Source of the DNA: JAUUZT01 sp964654015
GTDB lineage: Bacteria > Chloroflexota > Dehalococcoidia > GIF9 > AB-539-J10
DNA: 33,570 nt
Reading direction: 5' to 3'
Assembly (NCBI GenBank): GCA_964654015.1
Contig: CAZZHQ010000021.1
Coordinates: 1-33,570, forward strand
A program made the translations under genes and the position numbers. Positions 21,218-29,104 of this stretch are shown in pieces; the stretch's first letter is position 1; every line of letters starts with the position of its first letter. The notes under the pieces are model-generated. The model was not told the origin of the DNA. It saw only the letters and a program-made list of their open reading frames with translations, and did not search any database.

Positions 21218-21873
21218 GGCACTGCCTCATAAATTACCTCCCAGTCATAAGCCCGGTTAGTGCCGACTGTTTTTTGTATCGTAACCTTCACGCCATATCG
21301 AGTCGGTAGTAATTCTATAGTAAGCAATTCAGGGCTAATTACTCCTGCATAAGTGTCTGTATCGGATAGAATAAAGTCACCGCCCGATTTCACTCTGTAG
21401 GACACTGTAATTACAATAGTCTCGCCAGCAGTATGCGCAGTGCAATCAAGATTGACTGCTATCGGCTTATATACCCCAGAAGGGGCATTGTTGATGTATA
21501 GGTTCTGCACATTTCCGTCAGTGGTAAGTGTCCCGCCTGTCTCGGTCAAGATGCCCAAAGCATCTGTTTTCTCTTTGATAGCATCTACTAAAGTATCGAC
21601 TACAGCTAAACTAGCTTCAAGAGCTACCGTATCTCCTAATCCTTCCAGTGCTTCTATTACCGAGTCAAACTCTCCAGGTATGTCTATGTATAAGCCCGCC
21701 TCAGTAACTAACCTGATGCGCTGGTCGGCTACCTCCCAATTGGTGCCATCATAGGTGATATATGTTGCCCTGGTATTCGTCTCCCGAAATATAGAGCCTG
21801 CGATAACACCGGTTGGCTTGACATCGGTTGAGAGACCTTCATAGTATTTTTCTACTATCTGTATTACAGCCAT
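21214..21873 (-). CDS. Virion-associated protein with duplicated N-terminal domain
   Basis: A 219-residue protein. Its first 79 residues are clearly related to the whole product of the gene at 22055-22294; both carry EGLSTD-x-KPTGV, FRET-x-T, YI-YDGT-x-W and PGE-x-x-x-VIE-x segments. After a helical linker (ALEASLAVVDTLVDAIKEKT) comes a beta domain (NLYINNAPSGVYKPIAVNLD, then IVITVSYRVKSGGDFILSD). Probably a capsid surface or fibre protein: N-terminal attachment domain, coiled-coil neck, C-terminal exposed domain. The start is in a TAATG junction. Confidence 0.83.
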   Translation of the reverse strand: MAVIQIVEKYYEGLSTDVKPTGVIAGSIFRETNTRATYITYDGTNWEVADQRIRLVTEAGLYIDIPGEFDSVIEALEGLGDTVALEASLAVVDTLVDAIKEKTDALGILTETGGTLTTDGNVQNLYINNAPSGVYKPIAVNLDCTAHTAGETIVITVSYRVKSGGDFILSDTDTYAGVISPELLTIELLPTRYGVKVTIQKTVGTNRAYDWEVIYEAVP

Positions 21874-22043
21874 TAGTCATCCCTCAATACGATTTTAGTC
21901 TGTTCTGTATCGACCTCTATTGAGACATCCCCATTCTCGACAAATACAGGATAGCCCATCCTGCGCTCAGCAGAAGCTCCCTGGATAACGATTTTCTTTA
22001 AATCGTGCCATTGTTCTGGTGATAAAGTAATCTTCTTAGCCAT
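21873..22043 (-). CDS. Small hypothetical protein
   Basis: A 56-residue ORF with a strong AAGGGGGT ribosome site before its ATG at 22043. Its stop overlaps the next start by one base. The sequence reads MAKKITLSPEQWHDLKKIVI, then SAERRMGYPVFVENGDVSIE and TKIVLRDD, a helix followed by a small beta hairpin. It sits between two paralogous genes and is likely a virion or assembly accessory protein. No family is recognised. Confidence 0.78.
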   Translation of the reverse strand: MAKKITLSPEQWHDLKKIVIQGASAERRMGYPVFVENGDVSIEVDTEQTKIVLRDD

Positions 22044-22054
22044 ACCGCACCCCC

Positions 22055-22294
22055 TTAGATGCCTTCGATTACTGTTATTATATCTGCTACCTCTCCCGGT
22101 AAATCCAGGAAAGAGCCGTTTTCGTTAGTTATTCGGACTCGTTCACTAGCTACCACCCAAACTGTGCCGTCATAAGAAATATACAAAGCATGGGTGTCTG
22201 TTTCCCTGAATGTTGTCCTTTTCGCAACGCCAGTAGGCTTATCATCTGTAGATAACCCCTCCCAATATGTTGCTAAGATTTGTCGAATAGCCAT
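22055..22294 (-). CDS. Short paralogue of the N-terminal domain of the 21214-21873 protein
   Basis: A 79-residue protein. It aligns end to end, without large gaps, to residues 1-79 of the larger neighbour (YWEGLSTDDKPTGV against YYEGLSTDVKPTGV; FRETDTHALYISYDGT against FRETNTRATYITYDGT). It therefore represents a stand-alone copy of the attachment domain, either from duplication or as a separate subunit that competes for the same site on the capsid. It ends 11 bp before the next gene. The function is inferred from its context in the decoration block. Confidence 0.82.
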   Translation of the reverse strand: MAIRQILATYWEGLSTDDKPTGVAKRTTFRETDTHALYISYDGTVWVVASERVRITNENGSFLDLPGEVADIITVIEGI

Positions 22295-22299
22295 TTACA

Positions 22300-22467
22300 C
22301 TACCTCTTAGCTTGCTTCGTTTCAGGAGAGCAGTCTTTACTTTTCTCCTCAAATGCTAACCCGTGGGCGCACCACTTGACCCCTTCCTCTGCCTTGACTA
22401 TAACTACTTTACCAGCTTCATATTGCCTGCCATTATTAGTGAAACTTCGTTTGATTCTGATTCTCAT
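22300..22467 (-). CDS. Small KOW-like protein of the capsid region
   Basis: 55 residues from the ATG at 22467, which has a perfect GGGAGG site; an upstream reading from 22515 lacks one. The sequence MRIRIKRSFTNNGRQYEAGK, VVIVKAEEGVKWCAHGLA, and a charged tail resembles small beta-barrel proteins found beside phage capsid genes. The role is unknown. A hairpin (stem GGAGGGGAG, 22493-22522) lies just before the start, which may hold back translation or mark an RNA processing point. Confidence 0.8.
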   Translation of the reverse strand: MRIRIKRSFTNNGRQYEAGKVVIVKAEEGVKWCAHGLAFEEKSKDCSPETKQAKR

Positions 22468-22492
22468 ATTTCCTCCCGCTAATTGTGTTGTA

Positions 22493-22558
22493 AGGAGGGG
22501 AGCAGCCATCACCACTCCCCTCCCTGTGAAGGAGGAAACCCCGCATTTAAGCGGGGCT
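22493..22558 (-). promoter_or_regulatory. Two hairpins between structural genes
   Basis: On the minus strand, a 6-bp GC-only hairpin CCCCGC/GCGGGG (22539-22556) at the stop codon of the preceding gene is followed by three T. A second hairpin, GGAGGGGAG/CTCCCCTCC, follows (about 22493-22522). They may give partial termination or RNA stability control between the capsid and decoration genes. The U-run is too short for a confident terminator call. Confidence 0.45.
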
Positions 22559-22915
22559 ATCTTCCTTTAAGTCCACCTCTTCAGCATCCCGAATCCGACT
22601 CAAGAACTCAATAAAGCGTTCTGGCAAGCCTTTGAGGAGAACGTAAGACCTCTTGATTCTCTCCATCTCCATCTTGTCGACTAAGACGGTATCTTTGGAG
22701 GCTCTGATTTTATCAGCCAAGTCCTTAGCCTTGAACATCTCCTCAGGTGCAAGTTTGAGTTCCGTGTGGAAGAGCATCGCAGCCAAGTTATCCTTGACAT
22801 CCATCTCAACCTGTTCACCTGTTTTTGGGTCGGTAACAAAATAGCTCCGAGTATCAATCTTCCATCCCTTCAACCCTTCCATTCTCCTTGCTTCCTTTGC
22901 TGTTTTCTCGCTCAT
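22547..22915 (-). CDS. Hypothetical helical protein of the head region
   Basis: 122 residues from the ATG at 22915, chosen because AAGGAGG lies 6 nt upstream; a longer reading from 22957 has no ribosome site. After a basic start (AKEARRMEGLKGWKIDTRSY) comes a TDPKTGEQVEMDV segment and then mainly helices (LFHTELKLAPEEMFKAKDLA, IKRSYVLLKGLPERFIEFLS). No family is recognised. It may act in head assembly. It could also bind host factors, since helical non-structural proteins sometimes occur here. Confidence 0.78.
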   Translation of the reverse strand: MSEKTAKEARRMEGLKGWKIDTRSYFVTDPKTGEQVEMDVKDNLAAMLFHTELKLAPEEMFKAKDLADKIRASKDTVLVDKMEMERIKRSYVLLKGLPERFIEFLSRIRDAEEVDLKEDSPA

Positions 22916-22974
22916 GTCTTTCCTCCTTCTATTTTGGGGGTGATTTTGAAGGCTCACCCCCGAAGCCTTGAAGT

Positions 22975-24057
22975 TTAAGTGGTTGCGTCATCGTATGTGC
23001 GAATCCACTTGAGCCCGCCACCACCGCCTGCACCTGCCATGAATGGAATACTACCACTGGCAGCACCAGTAGGAGTAGCTGCCACATAGCCCAACGCTAG
23101 GGCGGGGTTGTTGACGGCAAATATGGCATCAAGCGTGTCGAATGCCGTGCCGTTATTCAACTCAAAGAGGTAAAGCCCACCAGGGTTCTCTGGCAGCATC
23201 CATGAGATTTTCGCCCAAGCTATATACGCAGTCGCTAGGTCACAAGCAGAACCCCAGATACCATCAGTGTGGATGTGCATATAACCAGGAACATCCGCAG
23301 CCCCAGTTAGGTTTATCCAATGCGAGGCAAGGTTCACTTCACCAGTGGCTATCCCAGTTACATCAACTGAGATATTGACAATGCCTTCACCATCAGGACA
23401 AGCAGGAGTTGCCCAGCTACCAGCCAGCTTGAAGATTCGGTCATTAGCCGCAATCTTTGAGAAGGAATGGCTGATGCAATTCTCAGCAATGCTCATGACC
23501 AGATACTTGGCATAATTCACACCAGCAACATTCATGTTGCTCTTTAGGGTGTGCATATCAGCGGATAACAGTTTCCCTATAGCAGGAGTTAAACCAGTAA
23601 CCGTCATAAATCGACCATCGGTATCAAAGTCGGCTACACCAGCCCCGCCAGCCCCACAGTATAGGAAGCCAGCAGACGAGCCGAATGGTGTGATGGTTGA
23701 GCTTGCCTGAAACACTACCTCGGATTCTAACCCAAAGTATGCCCCACGAGCAGCTGCATTGGGTAATCTGATTTCACCATTGACACCTGACAACAGACCA
23801 GTGCTGCCACCTGTGAGGTCACAATTGACATAGCCCTTGAGGGCATTGGCATAACCGCCAAGTAGGACATTGGTATTAAGGATTACAGATACAGGGCGTC
23901 CAGTTGCGCCAGCGGTTTCCCAGTCTACATCTACAGCGATACTTCCCTGGTCTTCCACTTCGAGTTTGCCTGATTCCTTGACCTTGAGCAGACCCTCGAT
24001 GTTCCAAACATCTTCAATTAAGGTCGGGTCGTAACCTCTCCAATTTCCTCTACTCAT
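22975..24057 (-). CDS. Large virion structural protein following the major capsid protein
   Basis: A 360-residue, glycine- and alanine-rich, beta-type protein. It opens WRGYDPTLIEDVWNIEGLLK and ends in GGGGGLKWIRTYDDATT. Long runs of small and hydrophobic residues (VILNTNVLLGGYANALKGYV, GFLYCGAGGAGVADFDTDGR) suggest a repetitive beta fold. It is expressed directly after the major capsid gene with its own GAAGGAAG site. It is probably a major head component: a decoration protein, head fibre or second capsid protein. No enzymatic motif. I cannot assign a named family. Confidence 0.8.
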   Translation of the reverse strand: MSRGNWRGYDPTLIEDVWNIEGLLKVKESGKLEVEDQGSIAVDVDWETAGATGRPVSVILNTNVLLGGYANALKGYVNCDLTGGSTGLLSGVNGEIRLPNAAARGAYFGLESEVVFQASSTITPFGSSAGFLYCGAGGAGVADFDTDGRFMTVTGLTPAIGKLLSADMHTLKSNMNVAGVNYAKYLVMSIAENCISHSFSKIAANDRIFKLAGSWATPACPDGEGIVNISVDVTGIATGEVNLASHWINLTGAADVPGYMHIHTDGIWGSACDLATAYIAWAKISWMLPENPGGLYLFELNNGTAFDTLDAIFAVNNPALALGYVAATPTGAASGSIPFMAGAGGGGGLKWIRTYDDATT

Positions 24058-24142
24058 TTTATCTTCCTTCGGGGGCGGGCAGTAAATTTTCTCCTAACCC
24101 TTTGAACCCCCTAAACTCTATTCGCTTTAGCTCTCGCTATGC

Positions 24143-25351
24143 TTATGCCTTGTCAGATAACAGTGCTAAGGCTTTGTTGGCGGGCTTAATTGCCCCACCA
24201 CCAACCCTCTTATGAAGCAGGAAACCAACCTGTCCAGCTTCAGCATACAGTTCAACCAGACGCTGAATAGTAATGCCTCTCCTGTCAATCACCCGGTATC
24301 CAGCTTTGACATCACCGAATATCGCTATAGGAGCGGCTACACCAGCCAATTCGGCTATGTCATCCTGGGTATACATTGGATAACCCAGGAATGTATTGGG
24401 TTTGCCTGCGATTATACTTGGCTGCCACAAGAACGGGCCGAACTCAGTGCCAGCGCCATCTACTGCCCTTAACTGATAAAGGGCTAATTCAGTAGTAGAG
24501 TGGACAATGAATACGCCATTTCTGCGGTATTTGGTGGGCACCTCGTAAATCAGGCGTTTGAAGTCTTCCACCATTGCAGTCGCGGAGGTGGTTACATCCA
24601 GACTAGCCGCCAGATAGGTGGCATTAACTGTAATGCCCTCTGGCTCTTCTGAAGCATGTCCAGCGCCTAGGACAAATTTATTGTCCTCAAGTTCAGCAAC
24701 CGCCCGTCCAAAGGAATCGCCCAGGAAAGCTGCCAGGTTATAGTCGCTGTCTTCCAGTTCGTCCTTGCCGATTTTAACCAGTCCGTTAATATCCTCAGCA
24801 TACTGGTAAGTAGGCGCTCCGGGAGTGGGAGTTGATTCTGTCGGGTCTTCGCCAGTTTCCAGTTTACCAAAAGCAACAGTTGCTTCGGTTATACTGCGAA
24901 GCATCAGTTTGTCTTTGTTGATAGTTCTGACAGTAGCTAAGCCTCGTATTACAGTCTCCTTAGCCACTGTCCGTTCGATGTCCGCATCTACTTCTGGTGT
25001 TACCAAATAAAGACCAGTAGCATCTTCTACCAGAGCCTTCCGCTCATCAGGATTAAGGGCTGCATCGCCATGCCTCACGTATTTGAAGAAGGCAGAGCTG
25101 CGAGCCTTAGCTTCATCGATTTGAGAAGCGGTGGCACCGGGAAGTGGTATGGTTTGACGCTGGAGTTTAATCTCCATGTCTTCCTTGGTTTTCATCAGTA
25201 GAGCAATATCGGCAGTACATTTTTCAATGGTTGCCTTATCCTCTACTGAGGCTTCACCAAATTTCTTGATGGTCTCATCCTGGCGTTCTACCGCCTTATG
25301 CAGTTCAGTTACTGCACCTTGAACCAGTTCCGCTAGTTCTTTGAATTCCAT
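24143..25351 (-). CDS. Major capsid protein, HK97 fold
   Basis: A 402-residue protein. Residues 1-90 form a helical, coiled-coil scaffold (delta) domain (ELVQGAVTELHKAVERQDET, then LLMKTKEDMEIKLQRQ). The HK97 core follows: GLYLVTPEVDADIERTVAKE, VRTINKDKLMLRSI, VKIGKDELEDSDYNLAAFLG, NKFVLGAGHASEEPEGI, then YPMYTQDDI, AIFGDVKAGYRVIDRRGITI and a C-terminal GQVGFLLHKRVGGGAIKPA. The delta domain is expected to be cut off by the prohead protease encoded upstream. Length and order are typical. A promoter-like or terminator structure lies just before the gene at 25414-25444. Confidence 0.96.
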   Translation of the reverse strand: MEFKELAELVQGAVTELHKAVERQDETIKKFGEASVEDKATIEKCTADIALLMKTKEDMEIKLQRQTIPLPGATASQIDEAKARSSAFFKYVRHGDAALNPDERKALVEDATGLYLVTPEVDADIERTVAKETVIRGLATVRTINKDKLMLRSITEATVAFGKLETGEDPTESTPTPGAPTYQYAEDINGLVKIGKDELEDSDYNLAAFLGDSFGRAVAELEDNKFVLGAGHASEEPEGITVNATYLAASLDVTTSATAMVEDFKRLIYEVPTKYRRNGVFIVHSTTELALYQLRAVDGAGTEFGPFLWQPSIIAGKPNTFLGYPMYTQDDIAELAGVAAPIAIFGDVKAGYRVIDRRGITIQRLVELYAEAGQVGFLLHKRVGGGAIKPANKALALLSDKA

Positions 25352-25413
25352 AATTGTTACCTCACTTATTTATTTCCTTAGTTGCGCAAGTATGCGGCTT
25401 CTTTACTAATTAG

Positions 25414-25444
25414 AAAAGATTAGAGTGATAAATCGGCTCTAACC
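25414..25444 (-). terminator. Weak intrinsic terminator after the HNH gene
   Basis: On the minus strand, an 8-bp stem (25437-25444 with 25418-25425, one G-U pair) with an 11-nt loop is followed by TTTTC (25417-25413). It stands between the HNH stop and the capsid gene, so it could limit HNH transcripts from running on or reduce readthrough. Confidence 0.55.
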
Positions 25445-25457
25445 CTTCGCCTTAGTT

Positions 25458-26009
25458 TCAGAAGTGCAATTCTATAATGCTTGTAAAGTAAACTCTCCAA
25501 TAGTTCCGATGAGAATTAACCTTTGAATTACAACTCGAACAAAGAGAAATCAGGTTCTCATCAGCCAGATTCTCTTTATTGTAATCAATATGGTGAACAT
25601 CAAGTTTCCTAATACATTCCACCTGAGGCACACCACAGAGTTGACAGGTATGGTTATCACGCTCACGAATGCGTTCTTTCAAAGCACTATTGAATTCTAA
25701 CGGATACGGGAGATTCCCTAGACCACCTCGCCACCTGCCGTTGTTTGAACCTTTCCTCCCTTCTAGTTGTTCTGGAGTATATCTATAACCAAGGCAATTA
25801 TGATTTCCCAGATTGCCTATCCTCATTCTCTCTAATTCTTCTGAGGTGTGCTCCCTTCCTGTAACAGCTCTTCTTTGTATCTCACGTCCTTCTGGAGACA
25901 TCTTATTACCTAGAGCGTTCTTATTCCCCAACCCAGCTATCTTTATCTTCTCACGGGTTTCTATGGTATGGTGTCCTGTGAATGTTGGCTTATGTCCATA
26001 TATTGCCAT
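25458..26009 (-). CDS. HNH homing endonuclease with NUMOD3-like repeats
   Basis: A 183-residue protein. The N-terminal half has short NUMOD3-like DNA-binding repeats (TREKIKIAGLGNKNALGNKM, then SEELERMRIGNLGNHNCLGY). The C-terminal HNH domain has CQLCGVPQ, LDVHHIDYNKENLADENLIS and LCSSCNSKVN, with catalytic histidines and two zinc CxxC pairs. It is free-standing between the prohead protease and major capsid genes, two essential genes that are normally adjacent. It has its own extended -10 promoter. It is a selfish element inserted without disrupting either gene. Confidence 0.92.
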   Translation of the reverse strand: MAIYGHKPTFTGHHTIETREKIKIAGLGNKNALGNKMSPEGREIQRRAVTGREHTSEELERMRIGNLGNHNCLGYRYTPEQLEGRKGSNNGRWRGGLGNLPYPLEFNSALKERIRERDNHTCQLCGVPQVECIRKLDVHHIDYNKENLADENLISLCSSCNSKVNSHRNYWRVYFTSIIELHF

Positions 26010-26025
26010 CTTCTACCTCAAGCTA

Positions 26026-26034
26026 ATTATACCA
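26026..26034 (-). promoter_or_regulatory. Extended -10 promoter of the HNH gene
   Basis: The minus strand reads TGG-TATAAT (26034-26026), an extended -10 element, four bases after the protease stop. The expected start is near 26019, so the leader is only about 10 nt and begins at the AGGT ribosome site. No good -35 box is seen, as usual for extended -10 promoters. Confidence 0.6.
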
Positions 26035-26037
26035 TAC

Positions 26038-27006
26038 TTAAGCTTCTTTGACCTCTTTGAGCTTAGCCAGAATCTCCTCTATTTTAGCCTCAGCCTCACG
26101 GGTTGAAAAGCCATCGTTTTCAGCCTTAAGCCCTGCTATTGTAGCCTCCAGTTCTGCGGCTTCTTTTTCGACTTCAGGATATTGAGTGGATTTCTCCGGC
26201 TCTCCTTCCTCAAGTGAGTTTAAAAGTGTCTGGAGAGCTTCAAAAGCCCTCTGAACCTTCTCAAGATTCGTGGCACTTAAGACTCGACCTGACTTTTCTT
26301 CAGCAGCCTCAAAAGTTCCATCGTGTTCCTTGCAATGGGTTTTAGCTTCTCCAGACGTCCACACTTCTTTATCGTACCGGTATGCCTGCTCGGTCATGGT
26401 ATCCTCTCCCTCAAGCCGGCCCATGATGACTGAGTATTTCTTCCCGTCTGATACCCGGGTCGTTCTCCTGAAACTATCACTCTGGAAGTCGTCAGGATTC
26501 CGCAGCCGGCAGGCATGCTCGTTGGGATAGGGCTTTAACTCCTCAGCCTTCACACCGGTTATAATAGCTTCGGGATTGGCCGCGAAGGTAACCGGGGATA
26601 TATCCCAAAGTCTAATCTCCTGCAGATGCCGGACACCATCCCGATAGGTTTCCTTCATGGTATCGTAGCCGATGGACATCTCGGTAATGACGCCATCCTT
26701 CATCAAGCTCAGAACTTCCCTGGCGCGCTGGACGCCGAGGCTCAATTTAACCTTGAATAGTAATCCCTTATCGTCCTCGGATAGTTCCGTCGGCTTGCCG
26801 ATTGGCTCCATAACACTGTGATTCCAGAGGCTCTTGATGCGCTTGCCCCCTTCCTTCAGTGTCTTGGTAAAAGCCCCGGCATCAATTATATCTCCATAGC
26901 TGTCTGGCTTATCGCTGAAGGTGGCAGCATGCCCGGTGAAGGTTCCCTCATCCTCCTTAACTTCCTTAACATCGAACTTGAATGTTTTACATTCCATATC
27001 TGGCAT
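26038..27006 (-). CDS. Prohead protease (HK97 family, S78) with extra central domain and scaffold-like coiled coil
   Basis: A 322-residue protein. Residues 1-155 are the protease: GTFTGHAATFSDKPDSYGD, catalytic His63 in LWNHS, catalytic Ser111 in EMSIGY and a following acidic residue (about E130, in LQEIRLWDISPVTFAANPEA). Residues about 160-235 are an additional domain (YPNEHACRLRNPDDF, then SVIMGRLEGEDTMTEQAYRY). About 245-322 form a coiled coil resembling a scaffold (LEKVQRAFEALQTLLNSLEE). The HACRLRNPDDF-type domain is known fused to phage proteases but its function is unclear. The GGGAGG site before the ATG supports the start. Confidence 0.93.
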   Translation of the reverse strand: MPDMECKTFKFDVKEVKEDEGTFTGHAATFSDKPDSYGDIIDAGAFTKTLKEGGKRIKSLWNHSVMEPIGKPTELSEDDKGLLFKVKLSLGVQRAREVLSLMKDGVITEMSIGYDTMKETYRDGVRHLQEIRLWDISPVTFAANPEAIITGVKAEELKPYPNEHACRLRNPDDFQSDSFRRTTRVSDGKKYSVIMGRLEGEDTMTEQAYRYDKEVWTSGEAKTHCKEHDGTFEAAEEKSGRVLSATNLEKVQRAFEALQTLLNSLEEGEPEKSTQYPEVEKEAAELEATIAGLKAENDGFSTREAEAKIEEILAKLKEVKEA

Positions 27007-27028
27007 AATTTACCTCCCTTTTTTAAAT

Positions 27029-27055
27029 TAAAAAAGCCACCCAAAAAGTGACTTT
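27029..27055 (-). terminator. Intrinsic terminator between portal and protease genes
   Basis: An 8-bp stem (27048-27055 with 27033-27040, one G-U pair) with a 7-nt loop is followed by T residues (27032-27029). It should partially reduce transcription into the protease-capsid part of the operon, perhaps balancing portal against capsid. Confidence 0.6.
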
Positions 27056-27060
27056 GCTAG

Positions 27061-29094
27061 TTATCTGCTTTGGAATGTCAATACGCAGCGGCACATCGGC
27101 TCGCTGGGATACTCCAGGCCATTACTGAAATTATCGTTAAGCCCCACCGATTCCCCCTCCATCGCCACATGCTCATCCCGGACTCTATCATCCCGGGAAG
27201 TCAGCCAGGTCTTTTTCTCAACTACTCCGGACTGTCTGGCCGCTTCCTGACTGCCGAAGGAACTTGCCTTAGTAACCTCGGTCCTGGCCACGCGCATCGC
27301 TTTGAAGGGCGATCTGTCTATATAGAATTTTCTCAGGTTCATGGCTATCTGTCGAGTGCCGATATTCTCATCCACCCCGGCCAGGATAACACGCTTCACA
27401 TCGTCCAAGTTAGTTGACAGTATGCTCACGACATCCTCGGCGCCGTGCTTCACTATCCACTTCCTGATAGATATTGTGGTTGGATCAAATCTCACTTTGG
27501 ACTCTCTACCATTCATAGATTTAGGCTCACTAAGATCTTCTGCTATATCATTACCAAAGTCCTCTATAATGGCAGATAAAATCGCCGTCATTAATTTCTC
27601 CCACTCCGGACGGCCATTATTTATAGCTGTGGCAGCTGCTTTTGCCATCTGGTCTCTATCTTTGTCCTTAATAGCCTTCGCTACTGCTTTAGCCTCTTCC
27701 TCATACATGGGTAGCACTTTCTTATTTACCACACCCCACCATCCGATACGCCTTCTGTCTATCCTCTTCCAATATACTGCTTTCTGCTCCTCAGTGTGAA
27801 GATTCAAGGCTTTCACTCTATGCAGTCCTAGGAAATCTACTATGTCCTTTTCAGGCTCATCTTCGCTTGAAGCTGGAGGAGGAGATCCTACTGGTAGCAA
27901 CATCATTGGTAAGTATCCAACATCCCAGCCGGAGAATTCGTCAAAGCCCATGTCCAGCCTTGCGTTTATCTGGTCGAACGGCACCCCCATGCTCCATAAG
28001 TTCTTAGCCTGCTCCACCTTCTTGGTATAGTCTTCCCGGAGCGCCGCTATCTTTGATGTGTCATAGGCGATAACGATATCCCCGTACATCGGGGCTATCC
28101 TGAGATTCAGCGTGGACTTGATATCGTCCATCAGCGGAATCACCACGTCTTCATACAGTGACTTCCGAGCCTCCATCATGTTGTTGTATGAGGACTGCTC
28201 GAGGTCTCCCAGGAAGATGGGGCTGATGCCGAAAGCGCCGGCGATATCCCGTTTGTTGGATAACCTGGATGCGATGAAATCCATCTCTACTGGAGTTAGA
28301 GACATCTGCTGCCACTTAGCCCCGGCACCGAGTACCCAGGGTTCTCGCCTCTTATCTTTATTCAGGAACCTCTCTCTTATCTGTCTGGTAGCTTCCTCGA
28401 ACTGCTCCTGTGATTGGACAGCCTCATGGGTGAAAACCCCGTCCGGAGTGCCGCGATGTTGCATCGATATCTTCTGAGTGTCCTGCGCCTCATTATCGGT
28501 GTCGATAGTCCTGGCAGCCGCCATCAGCGGGCCGATTCCCCAGTAAGGATTCCCCGGGTCCATCTGCATGAAGTGAACGAACTGCTCGGCCGGCACTGTC
28601 ACTTGTTTGCCGTCTATGCTTGTTACTTCCCAGCCTTTCAGCCATTCGCCTCTGACATCCGAGGGGATTGGCCTCACCAGGTCGGGCATGACAATCCAGA
28701 ACTCGCGCGGCTTGCCGCCGACGATTATGGGCTGAATCAGAGAGTTGCCGACAAGCAGCTGGTGAGCGATGATAAACTCCATGTTATCCTGGCCGGAGAA
28801 TTCGGGATTCGGCTTATTCCATACCTGAGTAAACGGGTGATTCTCAATCGGTTGGCCCTTGCTGTCTTTTACCACCCAGGGGATGCCCGAGGCAGCCTGG
28901 ACGATGGTTCTCACGGCGCGGTAGACATAGATTGATATTTTATAGCCTTCCCGGGTAGCCTGCCTGACCGTCATATCGGTATAGACCGGTATATTCGCCG
29001 GCTGGGTCGATATGATTTGGAAGGGCTTGAAAATATCCTGCGCGGCTTTCGGTAGCACGGCTAAAGCAAGCCTGGCACGTAGATTTTCAAACAT
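27061..29094 (-). CDS. Portal protein fused to Mu-F-like head morphogenesis domain
   Basis: 677 residues. About 1-400 is an HK97-type portal, with YRAVRTIVQAASGIPWVVKD, a FWIVMPDLVRPIPSDVRGEW segment, PYWGIGPLMAA, VLGAGAKWQQMSLTPVEMDF and a FGISPIFLGDLEQSSYNNMM signature. The last 250 residues are a helical region ending in ARTEVTKASSFGSQEAARQS, TSRDDRVRDEHVAMEGESV and YPSEPMCRC, the Mu-F (Phage_Mu_F) domain, a capsid-interior protein in other phages. The two are usually separate genes; here they are one. It is preceded by AAGGAGAT at the TerL stop. The junction near residue 400-430 has a Pro/Ser-rich linker. Confidence 0.93.
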   Translation of the reverse strand: MFENLRARLALAVLPKAAQDIFKPFQIISTQPANIPVYTDMTVRQATREGYKISIYVYRAVRTIVQAASGIPWVVKDSKGQPIENHPFTQVWNKPNPEFSGQDNMEFIIAHQLLVGNSLIQPIIVGGKPREFWIVMPDLVRPIPSDVRGEWLKGWEVTSIDGKQVTVPAEQFVHFMQMDPGNPYWGIGPLMAAARTIDTDNEAQDTQKISMQHRGTPDGVFTHEAVQSQEQFEEATRQIRERFLNKDKRREPWVLGAGAKWQQMSLTPVEMDFIASRLSNKRDIAGAFGISPIFLGDLEQSSYNNMMEARKSLYEDVVIPLMDDIKSTLNLRIAPMYGDIVIAYDTSKIAALREDYTKKVEQAKNLWSMGVPFDQINARLDMGFDEFSGWDVGYLPMMLLPVGSPPPASSEDEPEKDIVDFLGLHRVKALNLHTEEQKAVYWKRIDRRRIGWWGVVNKKVLPMYEEEAKAVAKAIKDKDRDQMAKAAATAINNGRPEWEKLMTAILSAIIEDFGNDIAEDLSEPKSMNGRESKVRFDPTTISIRKWIVKHGAEDVVSILSTNLDDVKRVILAGVDENIGTRQIAMNLRKFYIDRSPFKAMRVARTEVTKASSFGSQEAARQSGVVEKKTWLTSRDDRVRDEHVAMEGESVGLNDNFSNGLEYPSEPMCRCVLTFQSR

Positions 29095-29104
29095 GATTAT
29101 CTCC

